From positions 1 to 52,619 of the forward strand of contig JAKSDI010000037.1 in assembly GCA_022360175.1 (NCBI GenBank): DNA of 52,619 nt. Reading direction: 5' to 3'. This stretch comes from Chitinophagales bacterium (lineage in GTDB: Bacteria > Bacteroidota > Bacteroidia > Chitinophagales > Saprospiraceae). Every line of letters starts with the position of its first letter. Position 1 is the first letter of the stretch. Below, one piece after another: positions 1-9,093 of the stretch. Both the position numbers and the translations under genes were made by a program. Below the pieces are notes generated by a model. It made no database searches. It was given only the letters and a program-made list of their open reading frames with translations, and was not told the origin of the DNA.

Positions 1-134
1 CGGGGTGATAAAAAAACGAAAAGTGGGGTAAAAAGGCGCTTTTGATAGGCCAGTGAGGACCACGAAGTAGACGCAAAGCGAAACTTTAAACAACTTCATC
101 CATAAAGAATGCCGGAACTCCTATTTACCACCAT
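1..134. other. left edge, no gene seen
   Basis: No open reading frame with a plausible start or product is visible here. The stretch lies downstream of the S9 peptidase gene, which is read leftwards and ends at 135. No clear terminator stem could be made out. Confidence 0.5.
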
Positions 135-2060
135 TTATTTGACATTCTTTACCGTCTCTTCTAACCACTTAAAGAATTCTCTTTGCCAGACTAAGCTATT
201 TTGGGCGGAAAGCACCCAGTGGTTTTCCTCCGGAAAAAATAAAAGTCTTGATTTTATACCTTGCAGTTGCGCAGCCTGAAAAGCTTCTAATCCCTGTCCA
301 ATTGGCACTCTGAAATCTTTTCCGCCCTGAATTATCAGGATTGGCGTATCCCATTTATCAACAAAGTTTACCGGATTGAATTCAGAATAAGATTTTTGAG
401 CAGCAGCATTCTCTTTATCCCAATAAGCGCCACCAATATCCCAGTTTACAAAAAATAATTCCTCCGTGGTACCATACATAGATCTCCAATTGAAAATGCC
501 ATCGTGGGAAATAAATGACTTAAATCGACCTTCATGTCTTGAGGCTAAATAAAAAACAGAGTATCCTCCATAACTTGCTCCGATGCAACCCATTCTGTCT
601 TTATCCACATAGGGCTCTTTTGCAACATCATCAATTGCAGAAAGGTAATCTTTCATATTTTGACCACCATAATCTTTTGAGATTTGTTCATTCCATTCGA
701 CTCCATGGCCAGGCATACCTCTTCTATTAGGGGCAACAACGATGTAGCCATTTGCAGCCATAATTTGAAAGTTCCATCTGAAAGAATAAAATTGAGACAA
801 AGCACCCTGGGGGCCGCCTTGACAATAAAGAAGAGTAGGATATTTTTTAGTTGGGTCAAAATCTGGGGGGTAAATCACCCAGGTAAGCATATCTTTTCCA
901 TCAGTAGTTTTGACCATTCTCTTTTCTATCTTAGACATTTTGATGTCTTTATATATTTCATCATTTGCCTCAGACAATTGTTTCATTTCACCAGTTGCAA
1001 TATTCAGATTATAAATCTCCGTTGCATGATTCATATCTCTTCTATACACAATTAGATGGTTTCCACTTTGACCGATAATGCCATTTACATCAAATTGGCC
1101 TTTAGAAATTTGTTTAGGTGCTGACTTGGCTTTCTTTCCAACTGGAACATCGATTTGAAAGACATGGACTGTTCCGCCAACCGGAGCGTTATAATAAATT
1201 TTCGATCCATCTTCACTCCAAATAAATCCATTGACAGTACCATCCCAATCTTTAGTAAGATTCACGTCTCCTTCTGGTAGTCTGACGATTATATCATTCT
1301 TATCAGATTCATAACCATCTCTTTTCATTTGCAACCAGGCGAGGGTGCCTTTGGAAGAAAATACAGGATGTGTATCATAACCTTTATTATTTTCTGTAAG
1401 ATTGGTCGTCTGTTTGGTTTCTATATTATACTCATAGATATCTGAATTAGTGCTGACAGCATATTCGGTACCTGCTAGTTTTTTAGTGACGTACAACACT
1501 TTTTTAGAATCCGGACTCCATATATAATCTTCGTCACCACCAAATGGTTTCTGTGGACAATCAAATGGTTTTCCTTCCATCAAATCAATTCCACTATCCT
1601 GGGAATCAGTGGTAGATTGTATAAATAGATGGCTATAAGATCCATCTTCCCAGGTGTCCCAGTGTCTGTAGTTAAGTTCATCGTATATCAAAACATTGGA
1701 ATTAGGGACATCATTATAATGATCCATGCCGCTTACTTTCTGGAGTTTCACTTCTTTGGCTACTAATTTCCACTTCCCATTTGGAGATACATTTTTATCT
1801 TTCACCAGCTCCCCAACTTCACCCAAAGATTTCAGATCTCCACCATCTACAGAAACTGAAAATATTTCACTCGAGCGCTCATTAGTCTTTAAATCAAAAG
1901 TTGATGTTTTGTAAATTACTTGCTTGCCATCATTGCTTAAGCCCACAGCAGAAACTCTATTTAATTCAATTAGCTGCTCTGGTGTCATCACTTTAGATTG
2001 GCTAATTCCAAAAGTTAAAATACATGCGAAACATAGTGTTAATACCAATATCTTTTTCAT
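135..2060 (-). CDS. S9 family prolyl-oligopeptidase-type serine peptidase, exported
   Basis: Likely a secreted or periplasmic peptidase that trims short peptides (dipeptidyl-peptidase IV / acylaminoacyl-peptidase branch of S9). From the ATG at 2060 it is 641 residues, with a signal peptide over about residues 1-20. A longer reading from 2105 would put 15 extra residues in front of the hydrophobic signal, so the inner start is preferred. The first two thirds show WSPDS/WSEDGS-type blades of a beta-propeller. The last third is an alpha/beta hydrolase with a complete triad: Ser496 in GASYGG, Asp582 in GGKDF and His614 in ENHW. Length and motif order are normal for the family. It is the last gene of a leftward group and is separated by about 130 bp from the GNAT gene, so it probably has its own promoter. 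Substrate specificity cannot be read from the sequence. Confidence 0.93.
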   Translation of the reverse strand: MKKILVLTLCFACILTFGISQSKVMTPEQLIELNRVSAVGLSNDGKQVIYKTSTFDLKTNERSSEIFSVSVDGGDLKSLGEVGELVKDKNVSPNGKWKLVAKEVKLQKVSGMDHYNDVPNSNVLIYDELNYRHWDTWEDGSYSHLFIQSTTDSQDSGIDLMEGKPFDCPQKPFGGDEDYIWSPDSKKVLYVTKKLAGTEYAVSTNSDIYEYNIETKQTTNLTENNKGYDTHPVFSSKGTLAWLQMKRDGYESDKNDIIVRLPEGDVNLTKDWDGTVNGFIWSEDGSKIYYNAPVGGTVHVFQIDVPVGKKAKSAPKQISKGQFDVNGIIGQSGNHLIVYRRDMNHATEIYNLNIATGEMKQLSEANDEIYKDIKMSKIEKRMVKTTDGKDMLTWVIYPPDFDPTKKYPTLLYCQGGPQGALSQFYSFRWNFQIMAANGYIVVAPNRRGMPGHGVEWNEQISKDYGGQNMKDYLSAIDDVAKEPYVDKDRMGCIGASYGGYSVFYLASRHEGRFKSFISHDGIFNWRSMYGTTEELFFVNWDIGGAYWDKENAAAQKSYSEFNPVNFVDKWDTPILIIQGGKDFRVPIGQGLEAFQAAQLQGIKSRLLFFPEENHWVLSAQNSLVWQREFFKWLEETVKNVK

Positions 2061-2191
2061 TATCAATTTTATTAAAGTTTTGATGGTGAAGTTAAGGATT
2101 TGCATCCAACCTAAATAAAGTTTTCAGTTTTATCTAAACGATGTACGGCATGCCCAGCATGAGCAAGGCATGACCGTTTTATGCACTGTAT

Positions 2192-2755
2192 TTATTCTAT
2201 TTTTCTTCTCATTACATAATAATTATCATACTCTTTGTTTATCCTGAAATCGTATCTCTTATATAATTTCAACGGTCCTTTGAAATTTCCCTCGCACGAT
2301 GATTCTTCTTTTTTAGGATACGCTTCAAAATAATCATAGTCTTTATTTGAATAATCCGTAATGATTCTCTCAAGTATCTTTTGAGCAATTCCTTGTCTTC
2401 TATAATCAGGATGTATTAAAAAACAAACAATTGAACAAACCTTGTCATCTTGATTATCAATATAATCATAGTCTCTTAGTAATCTTTGATAATTCAATCT
2501 GTTATTTGCATTACACCATCCGATCGGTTTATCATTATCAAAGGCCAAATAACCTCGCAGCTTATTCTCATTGATAAGATCTATTACCGCAGAACGGCTA
2601 GTTTCACGAGTACATGTTGCTACATCTCCAAGGAAATGATAGTCGTAACAATAACATTTTAACCTATCATGATTTTCTTCGAAAAAAATATTATCAAAGA
2701 AAAGCAAATAATCGTCCTTTAAATCTTTAGTCAAAGGTTTTATTTCAACATTCAT
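2192..2755 (-). CDS. GNAT family N-acetyltransferase
   Basis: A 187-residue cytosolic protein with the GNAT fold, which transfers an acetyl group from acetyl-CoA to an amine. The acetyl-CoA binding motif is visible around residues 105-125 as a hydrophobic strand (VCFLIHP) followed by DYRRQGIA, matching the R/Q-x-x-G-x-G/A pyrophosphate loop. The C-terminal part (YDYFEAYPKK, then LYKRYDFR) fits the usual last strands. The ATG at 2755 lies one base from the stop of the upstream alpha/beta hydrolase gene (2757), so the two are almost certainly co-transcribed and translationally coupled. The substrate is unknown. The low-complexity Asp/Tyr-rich start is typical of small GNAT enzymes in Bacteroidota. 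Confidence 0.88.
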   Translation of the reverse strand: MNVEIKPLTKDLKDDYLLFFDNIFFEENHDRLKCYCYDYHFLGDVATCTRETSRSAVIDLINENKLRGYLAFDNDKPIGWCNANNRLNYQRLLRDYDYIDNQDDKVCSIVCFLIHPDYRRQGIAQKILERIITDYSNKDYDYFEAYPKKEESSCEGNFKGPLKLYKRYDFRINKEYDNYYVMRRKIE

Positions 2756-2756
2756 T

Positions 2757-3806
2757 TTATTGATTTTTAGTTTTTGATATAACCACCTCCAATTCTTTCA
2801 TCGCCTTTACCAACTCTGCCTGAGTAGGACCTTCACTCATGGCATGTCCTGCTTTCTCCGTTATTATCAGTTTTGATCCGGGTAGATTTTTATGCAGTAC
2901 ATATGCATATTTCGGAGGACAAATAAGGTCCTGACGGCCGTTTATAATCGTTGTAGGAATGCCCTGAATTTTTGAAATTCCATTCAAAAGCTGGTCACTT
3001 TCCAGGAAGCAGGAGTTTGTCACATAATGATAATAAACACCATACATGTTAGACAGCTTTTTCATGTTTTCAGCTGAAGCATAATATTCATCCAGTTCTT
3101 TATCATCAACATGCAATCCTTCCGCTTTTGAGTCCATTCGGGATATAACTTTTAAATTATTTTCATCTGATTGATATAATTTCATGAGAACAGGATCAGC
3201 AAGTTCTGTTATCGAGTCAGGCAAGAGATCCATAATCTTGTGATATTCTTCCGGAAAGAATTTTCCAAGCAGCTTGTAGTAATCAGTAAATTCTTCTGAA
3301 GTTGCAAGGAATATCCCCCTGAGTACCATAGCTTCAATATTCACAGGGTATGCTTCTGCGTATGCCAAACTTAATGTTGAGCCCCAGGATCCTCCAAACA
3401 GTACAATTTTATCAAGGCCAAGGTGCAATCGTAACTGTTCAACATCTTTTATCAGGGCCTCGGTATTGTTATCTCTCAACTCCATTTTGGGTTTTGACTT
3501 CCCACATCCTCGCTGGTCGTGCAAAACAATCAGGTACTTATCCGGATTAAAAAACCGACGCATATTTGGGGAACTGCCTGCACCTGGTCCACCGTGTATT
3601 ACAAATACCGGTATTCCTTCTGGATTACCCGACAACTCATAATAAACCTCATGAATATCTGATACCTTTAGATAGCCGCTATCAAATGGTTCAATTTCTG
3701 GCCAAAGGCTTATTTCATTATCAGATTTTTTTCTTTCTATGCATCCAAACAAAGATGCCAGCACTAGAGTACCCGTTAATACTTTTAAATATTTAGTAAT
3801 TTTCAT
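2757..3806 (-). CDS. lipoprotein alpha/beta hydrolase, proline iminopeptidase-like (S33)
   Basis: A 349-residue exported hydrolase similar to proline iminopeptidases, which remove N-terminal proline from peptides. The N-terminus has a hydrophobic segment ending in a lipobox-like LFGC with the acceptor Cys at residue 22, so it is probably lipid-anchored. The family signature GGPGAG followed by HDQRGCGKS is present around residues 72-103. The triad is complete: Ser140 in GGSWGS, Asp293 in GRQDL and His321 in AGHAM. The gap between Ser and Asp contains the helical cap typical of S33. It forms a two-gene unit with the downstream GNAT gene. Activity on esters or other amides is possible, since this fold is promiscuous. 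Confidence 0.9.
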   Translation of the reverse strand: MKITKYLKVLTGTLVLASLFGCIERKKSDNEISLWPEIEPFDSGYLKVSDIHEVYYELSGNPEGIPVFVIHGGPGAGSSPNMRRFFNPDKYLIVLHDQRGCGKSKPKMELRDNNTEALIKDVEQLRLHLGLDKIVLFGGSWGSTLSLAYAEAYPVNIEAMVLRGIFLATSEEFTDYYKLLGKFFPEEYHKIMDLLPDSITELADPVLMKLYQSDENNLKVISRMDSKAEGLHVDDKELDEYYASAENMKKLSNMYGVYYHYVTNSCFLESDQLLNGISKIQGIPTTIINGRQDLICPPKYAYVLHKNLPGSKLIITEKAGHAMSEGPTQAELVKAMKELEVVISKTKNQ

Positions 3807-3932
3807 GGTAGTATCTTTATTGTTTCATTAGACTTCTTATAAATGTAATCCTGTGCTAATGCTCTCATCTGGACACATAGACATATACCCTTTGTTAGCA
3901 ACAGGATTTAAACTTCAAAGTCAATTGATCAT

Positions 3933-4454
3933 TTAATCGTTCAAAGGAATATATCTTTCTTTGATTATGTTGAAATGATGGATTTGATGGGCAGTTATAG
4001 TGAGCCCAATTGCAAAAAGAGGCATTTCGTATTCAAAAAACACGCAATTTGTTTCCAGCATTTTCTTACTGAAAGATTCAAACATCATTATTGTTGATTG
4101 GCGTACAATACGAAGTTCATCTATCAACTGTTCAATTGATAGTTCATTTGCATTTGAATTTTGGCCCATTATTTCCTGGTCAAGTGCATCCGGAACGCTT
4201 CCTTCTGCACGTGCAAAAATGATAGCTCTAAAACACCAAATTCTTTCCCAATCAATGAGATGTTGTAATATTTTATGAATGGTCCATTTATCTTTTTCAT
4301 AAGTTTTCAAACCAATCCTGTTTAATTGGGCAATATCAATGTCATTGATTGCTTTCAAACTTATTTTAAGAGCCTCTGTAAGTTCAATACCTTCATTTAA
4401 CTCATAGACATATTCTAAAAACGCTGGATTCTTTTTTACTTCTTGACTTTTCAT
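3933..4454 (-). CDS. DinB family protein
   Basis: A 173-residue protein with the four-helix DinB/YfiT-like fold. The three expected metal-ligand histidines are in place: His65 in the helix reading LQHLIDWE, and His156 and His160 in the C-terminal helix as H-x3-H. Members bind a divalent metal; some are thiol-dependent transferases (bacillithiol or mycothiol users), but most have no assigned reaction. The ATG at 4454 is followed at once by charged residues with no signal peptide, so it is cytosolic. It reads away from the MITE-like element at 4493 and is separated from the hydrolase gene by about 126 bp. Confidence 0.85.
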   Translation of the reverse strand: MKSQEVKKNPAFLEYVYELNEGIELTEALKISLKAINDIDIAQLNRIGLKTYEKDKWTIHKILQHLIDWERIWCFRAIIFARAEGSVPDALDQEIMGQNSNANELSIEQLIDELRIVRQSTIMMFESFSKKMLETNCVFFEYEMPLFAIGLTITAHQIHHFNIIKERYIPLND

Positions 4455-4492
4455 GAATGATTATATTCTATACTTAATTGATCCAATATTCG

Positions 4493-4658
4493 TAAGTAAG
4501 AGAGCATAATTAGGTTGCTTTTTTGGTGGATCAGGTTTTTGCTCAGATCAAGGCGCGGCGGAGTGTAATAGCCATAGCTATTAACACGAGTACGCAACGA
4601 AGATATGGGTAAAAAGATGCCACCATAAAAAGATTAATTAAATGTGCTCTCTTACTTA
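4493..4658. repeat. 166-bp MITE-like element, family 1, copy 1
   Basis: A non-coding element bounded by perfect 14-bp terminal inverted repeats, TAAGTAAGAGAGCA at 4493-4506 and TGCTCTCTTACTTA at 4645-4658. An internal near-palindrome reads TAATAGCCATAGCTATTA. A reverse-complement copy of the same length is at 46946-47111. No transposase is encoded, so it would have to be mobilised in trans. Confidence 0.85.
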
Positions 4659-4680
4659 TACTCCCCTATAATCATCGAAA

Positions 4681-4763
4681 CAGTAGCATACTCTTTTCCG
4701 TAAAACACAAAATTAGAGTACTTCGCTACTATTCCCCCTCCCCCCCTATATATACTAGTATAT
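4681..4763. promoter_or_regulatory. hairpin and 14-bp palindrome upstream of the first T9SS gene
   Basis: Two inverted repeats lie in the leader of the gene starting at 4792. The first pairs AGTAGC-A-TACTCT with AGAGTA-CTTC-GCTACT over about 4681-4730. The second is a perfect palindrome, ATATACTAGTATAT, at 4750-4763, 28 bp before the ATG, preceded by a C-run. Either could be an operator or a leader structure; the role is inferred from position only. Confidence 0.4.
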
Positions 4764-4791
4764 TCACATGTAAATCTAAAATCCGACTAAA

Positions 4792-7700
4792 ATGAAGCGT
4801 TTTAACCTAACCCCTATTCGCACCAGCCGCCAAAAACTTTGGCTATTCAGTATTTGTCTACTCTATTTTTTTTCTTCTTCTCCGCTTATAGCTCAAACAG
4901 AATGGGTCATTAATGCCAGTGGTACTGGTGATTTCACCAATTTTAGCACAGCCCTTGCCAGCGCATCCGTGCTAGATGGAGATATTCTCAAAGTAGAAGG
5001 TACCATAACAGAACAAGCCATCAGCATCAATAAAAATCTAACTATCAAAGGAGAAGGGCAGGGAGTGAGTATAGTACAAGCCAATGCAGCCAGGAATACG
5101 GCTACAGACAGGGTTTTCCTTGTTAATGCTAATAAAGTAGTGACCTTTCAGGATTTGACCATTCAACATGGCCACCTGGGAGCAGGAGCTAATCCTGTGG
5201 GCAACTTTTATGGAGCAGGCCTCCGCTGCATGGATGGCAGTAATGTACGCCTGATAAGAGTAACTGTCCAAAAGAATGATGTGACATCAAGTAATGGCCT
5301 GGTTTCTCCCCGAGGAGGAGCTATTCATGCCGGAGATGATAATGTAACCTTATACATAGAAGAGTGCCTGATCACGGATAATTATTCTTTTGAAGATGGA
5401 GGAGGGATTTCTCTGGGATCTTCAGCAATAGGAGATAATATTGATTTTGACATGGTCAATAGTGTCGTGAGTAATAATACGGCCAACCTAAATGACAATA
5501 GTGGAGATGGAGGGGGAATGTTCACGCAAATGAATAATTCAACTTTTGATATTGTCGGCAGTACTTTCGAAGGAAACCAGGCAGGAGATGATGGCGGAGC
5601 TATTGCTATGTTTGGCCCTAACTTTATGGGTACTGCAAGCATGGTCAACTGTACAGTAAGTGGGAACCAATGCGGCAAAACAGCCTCCAGAGCACAGGGA
5701 GGTGGTATACAAGTCAACTCCAATAGCTTTGATTTTCTCAACTGTACTTTTGCCTACAACACTACTATAAGCCGGGATAATGATATAGGGGATGAAGAAG
5801 GAGCAGGCTTATGGCTGGATGATTCCAGCAATTCCGATTTAATCAATTGCTTATTAGCCAATAATACTCAATCTAATGGCACTGCTGAAGATATATTTCT
5901 CGATGCCAACATAGCAAACAACACCAGAAATCTAGTCCAGTCTTGTACCGGAGGAGATGTTAGCTGCCCAAGTTTCCACTTAACTTCCGGGGCTAACCTG
6001 GAAGCTCTGGCTAACAATGGAGGGCCTACTATGACCCACGCTTTAATGGCAGGCAGTAATGCCATCAATGCGGGAACATCTAGCGGTAGTCCTGCTAATG
6101 ACCAAAGAGGTTATGTGCGTAATGTTGGAGCACCTGATATTGGAGCTTACGAATTTGGTGCCTCTCCTCCTGTTCCTCCCGCACCAGAAATCCTGGTAAA
6201 AGATGCAGATGGCACCCAAATTCCAGATGGCGATGATATGCCTGATGCTGATAAGAGTACGGATTTTGGCTCAGTAAACGTAAATGGTGGTAGCCTAACT
6301 CGAACCTTTACCATAGAAAATATAGGTGGAGCAGATCTTTCCCTTACAGGAAACCCTGTCGTATCTATTTCAGGGTCATCTGCTTTTGTTATTACCAACC
6401 AGCCTGCCAGCACCATCATTCCTAGCGCTAATTCTACCACCTTCCAGATCACTTTTGATCCCCTAAATACCGATTGTTCAGGGCCCCTTTCTGCTACGAT
6501 CTCCATTGATAATAATGACAGTGATGAAAATCCATACACTTTTGATATAGAAGGTACACCAGTAGATAACATCGCCCCTACTCTAGGAGCAGGAAGCTGT
6601 AAAACAAGCACTGTCAACTTAGATGCCAATGGTATGTATACCCTACAGGAAAGTGATGTGTATAATGCAGCCAATGCAAGTGATAATTGTGGAATTACTA
6701 ATGTTAATTTCTCCGCAGCTACCTACTCCTGTAGTGATGCAGGAAACACACTTAATGTAATGGTAACTGTAACCGATGCTGCTAATAATTCTAGCAATTG
6801 TAGTGCTTCCATTACCGTAGCGGATGCAGATGCACCCACTGCTATGTGTAAAACATCAACAGTGGAGTTGGATGTTAACGGCATGTACTCCCTGCAGGAA
6901 AGTGATGTATATGATGCGGTCAATAGCAGCGATAACTGTGGAATTACTAATGTTAGCTTTTCTGCTACTACTTATTCTTGTAGCGACGCCGGAAACAACT
7001 TTAATGTAATGGTAACTGTAGCCGATGCAGCTAATAACTCCAGCAACTGCAATGCTTCCATTACGGTGGCGGATAATATCAACCCATGCTGTGCAGCTCC
7101 TGAGGCCAAGTGTAAAAACCAAAGCGTGCAGCTTGATAACGCAGGAATGATCATGATTACTACAGCTACAGTAGACGATGGAAGTACAGCAAGTTGTGGC
7201 TTACAAAGTTTTACGGTTAGCCCGGATCAATTTGATTGTAATGATATTGGGACTCCACAAACTGTTACACTTAGCATTTCAGATACTAATGGTGCTAGTG
7301 ACAACTGTACTGCTATGGTGACGATAGAAGATAACACAGCCCCTACTGCCGTTTGTAAAAACACTACAGTAGAAATCCAGGCTGATGGTAATTATAGTCT
7401 TCAGGAAAGTGACGTGTTTGACGCTGCAAGCAGTAGTGACAACTGTGCCATAACCAATGTAAGTTTCCCGGCTACCACTTATGGCTGTAATGATACAGGA
7501 AACACTTATTCTATAATGGTAACGGTAAGTGACCAGGCTGGTAATGATAGTAATTGCAATGCTTCTATTACGGTAAATTTAGGGCAGGGCTTACCTTCCG
7601 GTTGGTCTGCATCAGATATAGGTAGTGCTCCTCAGGGCAATAATTATAGCTTTGACCCTTGTTCTAATGCAGGGCTCAACGGTGAATTCAGCCTCTCTGG

Positions 7701-8457
7701 CAGTGGTAATAATGCCACTTCTTCTACCACAGACAATATCGCTTTCGCCAGCCAAACCCTATGTGGAGATGGAATGATCACTGCTAAAATTGAAGGTGTA
7801 TCAGCAAATGGCTATGGTGGTTTAATGATTCGTGAAGGAACCAATGCAGGAGACAAGCAAGTAGCTATCTTCTCCAATCTCAGCAATTCATTACGACATG
7901 AAGCCCGCTATACTACCAATGGTATGAAACAGGTAAGCAGTTTCTTCAAGCCCTCCCCTATCTGGCTACGCCTGGACAGACAAGGTGACTGGATTTTTGC
8001 GTACTACAGCACAACAGGTGTTGCTTTCCAATATGTACATGCTGTGAATGTCGCTATGCAGAATTGTGTAGAAATTGGTCTGGCAGCTTTCACCTACTTA
8101 CCAGGACAAACTGCCACAGCGACGTTTAGTAATGTCACTGTTACGGGCATGATACAAATGAATTCAGCGCCTGTTCCCACTGCTCCTGTTTACAATTCAG
8201 ATCGATTGGAAGAAGTACAAATTTTCCCTAATCCAACCTCTGGGCAATTTACAGTAAAGCTGGAAACGGTGATTGAATCAGAAACACAGCTGGTGATTTA
8301 TAACCTTTATGGACAGCCTATAGCACAAAAGTCTCTTGCTCCATTTACTTCTAGTATAGAATGGGATTTACAGGATGTTCCTTCAGGAACCTATTATTTA
8401 CACATAATGAATCGAGAAAAAGCGAATACCATCAAATCCTTTATGGTTGTGAAATAA
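4792..8457 (+). CDS. T9SS surface protein: beta-helix, choice-of-anchor D, HYR-like repeats, ConA-like domain
   Basis: A 1221-residue exported protein. The signal peptide covers about residues 1-35, ending PLIAQ. Residues 37-455 form a right-handed beta-helix of the 'choice-of-anchor Q' type (repeats such as GGGI, VVSNNTA, ending DIGAYEFG). Residues 465-590 match a 'choice-of-anchor D' Ig-like domain (DFGSVNV, FTIENIGGADL). Four HYR-like repeats of about 80 residues, each with paired Cys and a DNCG motif, fill 594-928. Residues 934-1120 are the ConA-like block shared by five proteins in this window (GYGGLMIRE, LRHEARY, WLRLDRQGDW). A T9SS type A sorting tail with FPNPTSG occupies about 1139-1221. 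It is probably a cell-surface or released adhesin or glycan-binding protein. No catalytic residues of a known enzyme were recognised. Confidence 0.9.
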   Translation: MKRFNLTPIRTSRQKLWLFSICLLYFFSSSPLIAQTEWVINASGTGDFTNFSTALASASVLDGDILKVEGTITEQAISINKNLTIKGEGQGVSIVQANAARNTATDRVFLVNANKVVTFQDLTIQHGHLGAGANPVGNFYGAGLRCMDGSNVRLIRVTVQKNDVTSSNGLVSPRGGAIHAGDDNVTLYIEECLITDNYSFEDGGGISLGSSAIGDNIDFDMVNSVVSNNTANLNDNSGDGGGMFTQMNNSTFDIVGSTFEGNQAGDDGGAIAMFGPNFMGTASMVNCTVSGNQCGKTASRAQGGGIQVNSNSFDFLNCTFAYNTTISRDNDIGDEEGAGLWLDDSSNSDLINCLLANNTQSNGTAEDIFLDANIANNTRNLVQSCTGGDVSCPSFHLTSGANLEALANNGGPTMTHALMAGSNAINAGTSSGSPANDQRGYVRNVGAPDIGAYEFGASPPVPPAPEILVKDADGTQIPDGDDMPDADKSTDFGSVNVNGGSLTRTFTIENIGGADLSLTGNPVVSISGSSAFVITNQPASTIIPSANSTTFQITFDPLNTDCSGPLSATISIDNNDSDENPYTFDIEGTPVDNIAPTLGAGSCKTSTVNLDANGMYTLQESDVYNAANASDNCGITNVNFSAATYSCSDAGNTLNVMVTVTDAANNSSNCSASITVADADAPTAMCKTSTVELDVNGMYSLQESDVYDAVNSSDNCGITNVSFSATTYSCSDAGNNFNVMVTVADAANNSSNCNASITVADNINPCCAAPEAKCKNQSVQLDNAGMIMITTATVDDGSTASCGLQSFTVSPDQFDCNDIGTPQTVTLSISDTNGASDNCTAMVTIEDNTAPTAVCKNTTVEIQADGNYSLQESDVFDAASSSDNCAITNVSFPATTYGCNDTGNTYSIMVTVSDQAGNDSNCNASITVNLGQGLPSGWSASDIGSAPQGNNYSFDPCSNAGLNGEFSLSGSGNNATSSTTDNIAFASQTLCGDGMITAKIEGVSANGYGGLMIREGTNAGDKQVAIFSNLSNSLRHEARYTTNGMKQVSSFFKPSPIWLRLDRQGDWIFAYYSTTGVAFQYVHAVNVAMQNCVEIGLAAFTYLPGQTATATFSNVTVTGMIQMNSAPVPTAPVYNSDRLEEVQIFPNPTSGQFTVKLETVIESETQLVIYNLYGQPIAQKSLAPFTSSIEWDLQDVPSGTYYLHIMNREKANTIKSFMVVK

Positions 8458-8489
8458 AAAGATTCAAAATGGATTCATTTGGTTTTAAT

Positions 8490-8590
8490 AATCGTGGTGG
8501 CTTATTAAAAATCAAAAAATAACCGCATAACTGCGTACACTATTTATGGTAAGGTCCACTAATTGCACCAATTGCACGAAAGTTTTGAAA
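8490..8590 (-). repeat. intergenic repeat, copy 1 (partner at 39481-39590)
   Basis: Read on the minus strand, this stretch matches 39481-39590. Shared blocks are CTTTCGTGCAATT, GTGGACCTTA, and CGCAG-T/C-TATGCGGTTATT followed by TTTGA and TTTTAAT. The CGCAG...TATGCG core is itself palindromic. Both copies sit just downstream of T9SS surface genes, in opposite orientation. Confidence 0.75.
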
Positions 8591-8780
8591 ATTTGTGAAA
8601 TAAGTGCGATTTGTGGATCACTTTCATCTCACTTTCCTGGAACTTCTTCTTCTATTAATTGTACAAACATAGCAGCCATTCGGCGGCTAATTATTTAATA
8701 ACAATTAGCCGTTGTAGCTGGAAAAGCAATTAAATAAAATCACTTTGACTCAATAAAAAACTTATCACAAAATATTTTTC

Positions 8781-8814
8781 AGAGCTGCCTCACCGTGGAG
8801 AGGCAGCTTTTTTA
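8781..8814 (+). terminator. rho-independent terminator
   Basis: The stem GCTGCCTC / GAGGCAGC, with an 8-base loop, is followed by TTTTTT. It lies about 320 bp past the stop of the surface protein gene ending at 8457, which implies a long 3' untranslated region or a separate short transcript. Confidence 0.8.
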
Positions 8815-9093
8815 ATTTCAGAATTTGCCAGTCAGTTCTCTATTTCCCGGCAATTCATTTGTTGTAATTTTGATAAGCGTCCTCTGAAGGGTTCAGTTGA
8901 AAGCAAGGAAGGAATATATAACAGCGCCCTACAAACACAATTTAAAACACTGGTTTTAAGCTCCTTAGTAAGACTACCCAAGCAATTTTATATCATAAAA
9001 ATTGTATTTTAGCTTATATTCCAGAGGAGTATCATATCACCATGGTACTTCCTTCTTTATTATATTAAGAACAAAACACTCTAAAACCAACTC

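Larger units (their letters stand above)
8458..9093. other. 636-bp intergenic region with a repeat, hairpins and a terminator
   Basis: No gene is seen. The stretch holds one copy of a repeat shared with 39481-39590 (8490-8590), a hairpin at 8684-8711 with perfect 9-bp arms (CGGCTAATT / AATTAGCCG), and a strong terminator at 8781-8814. The remaining 280 bp before the phospholipase gene show nothing recognisable. Confidence 0.6.

Noticed and set aside
6147-7154. Minus-strand frames of 60-175 codons opposite the repeats of the first surface protein
   Set aside because: They overlap fully with a strongly supported gene and repeat with its internal repeats, which is the mark of shadow frames.
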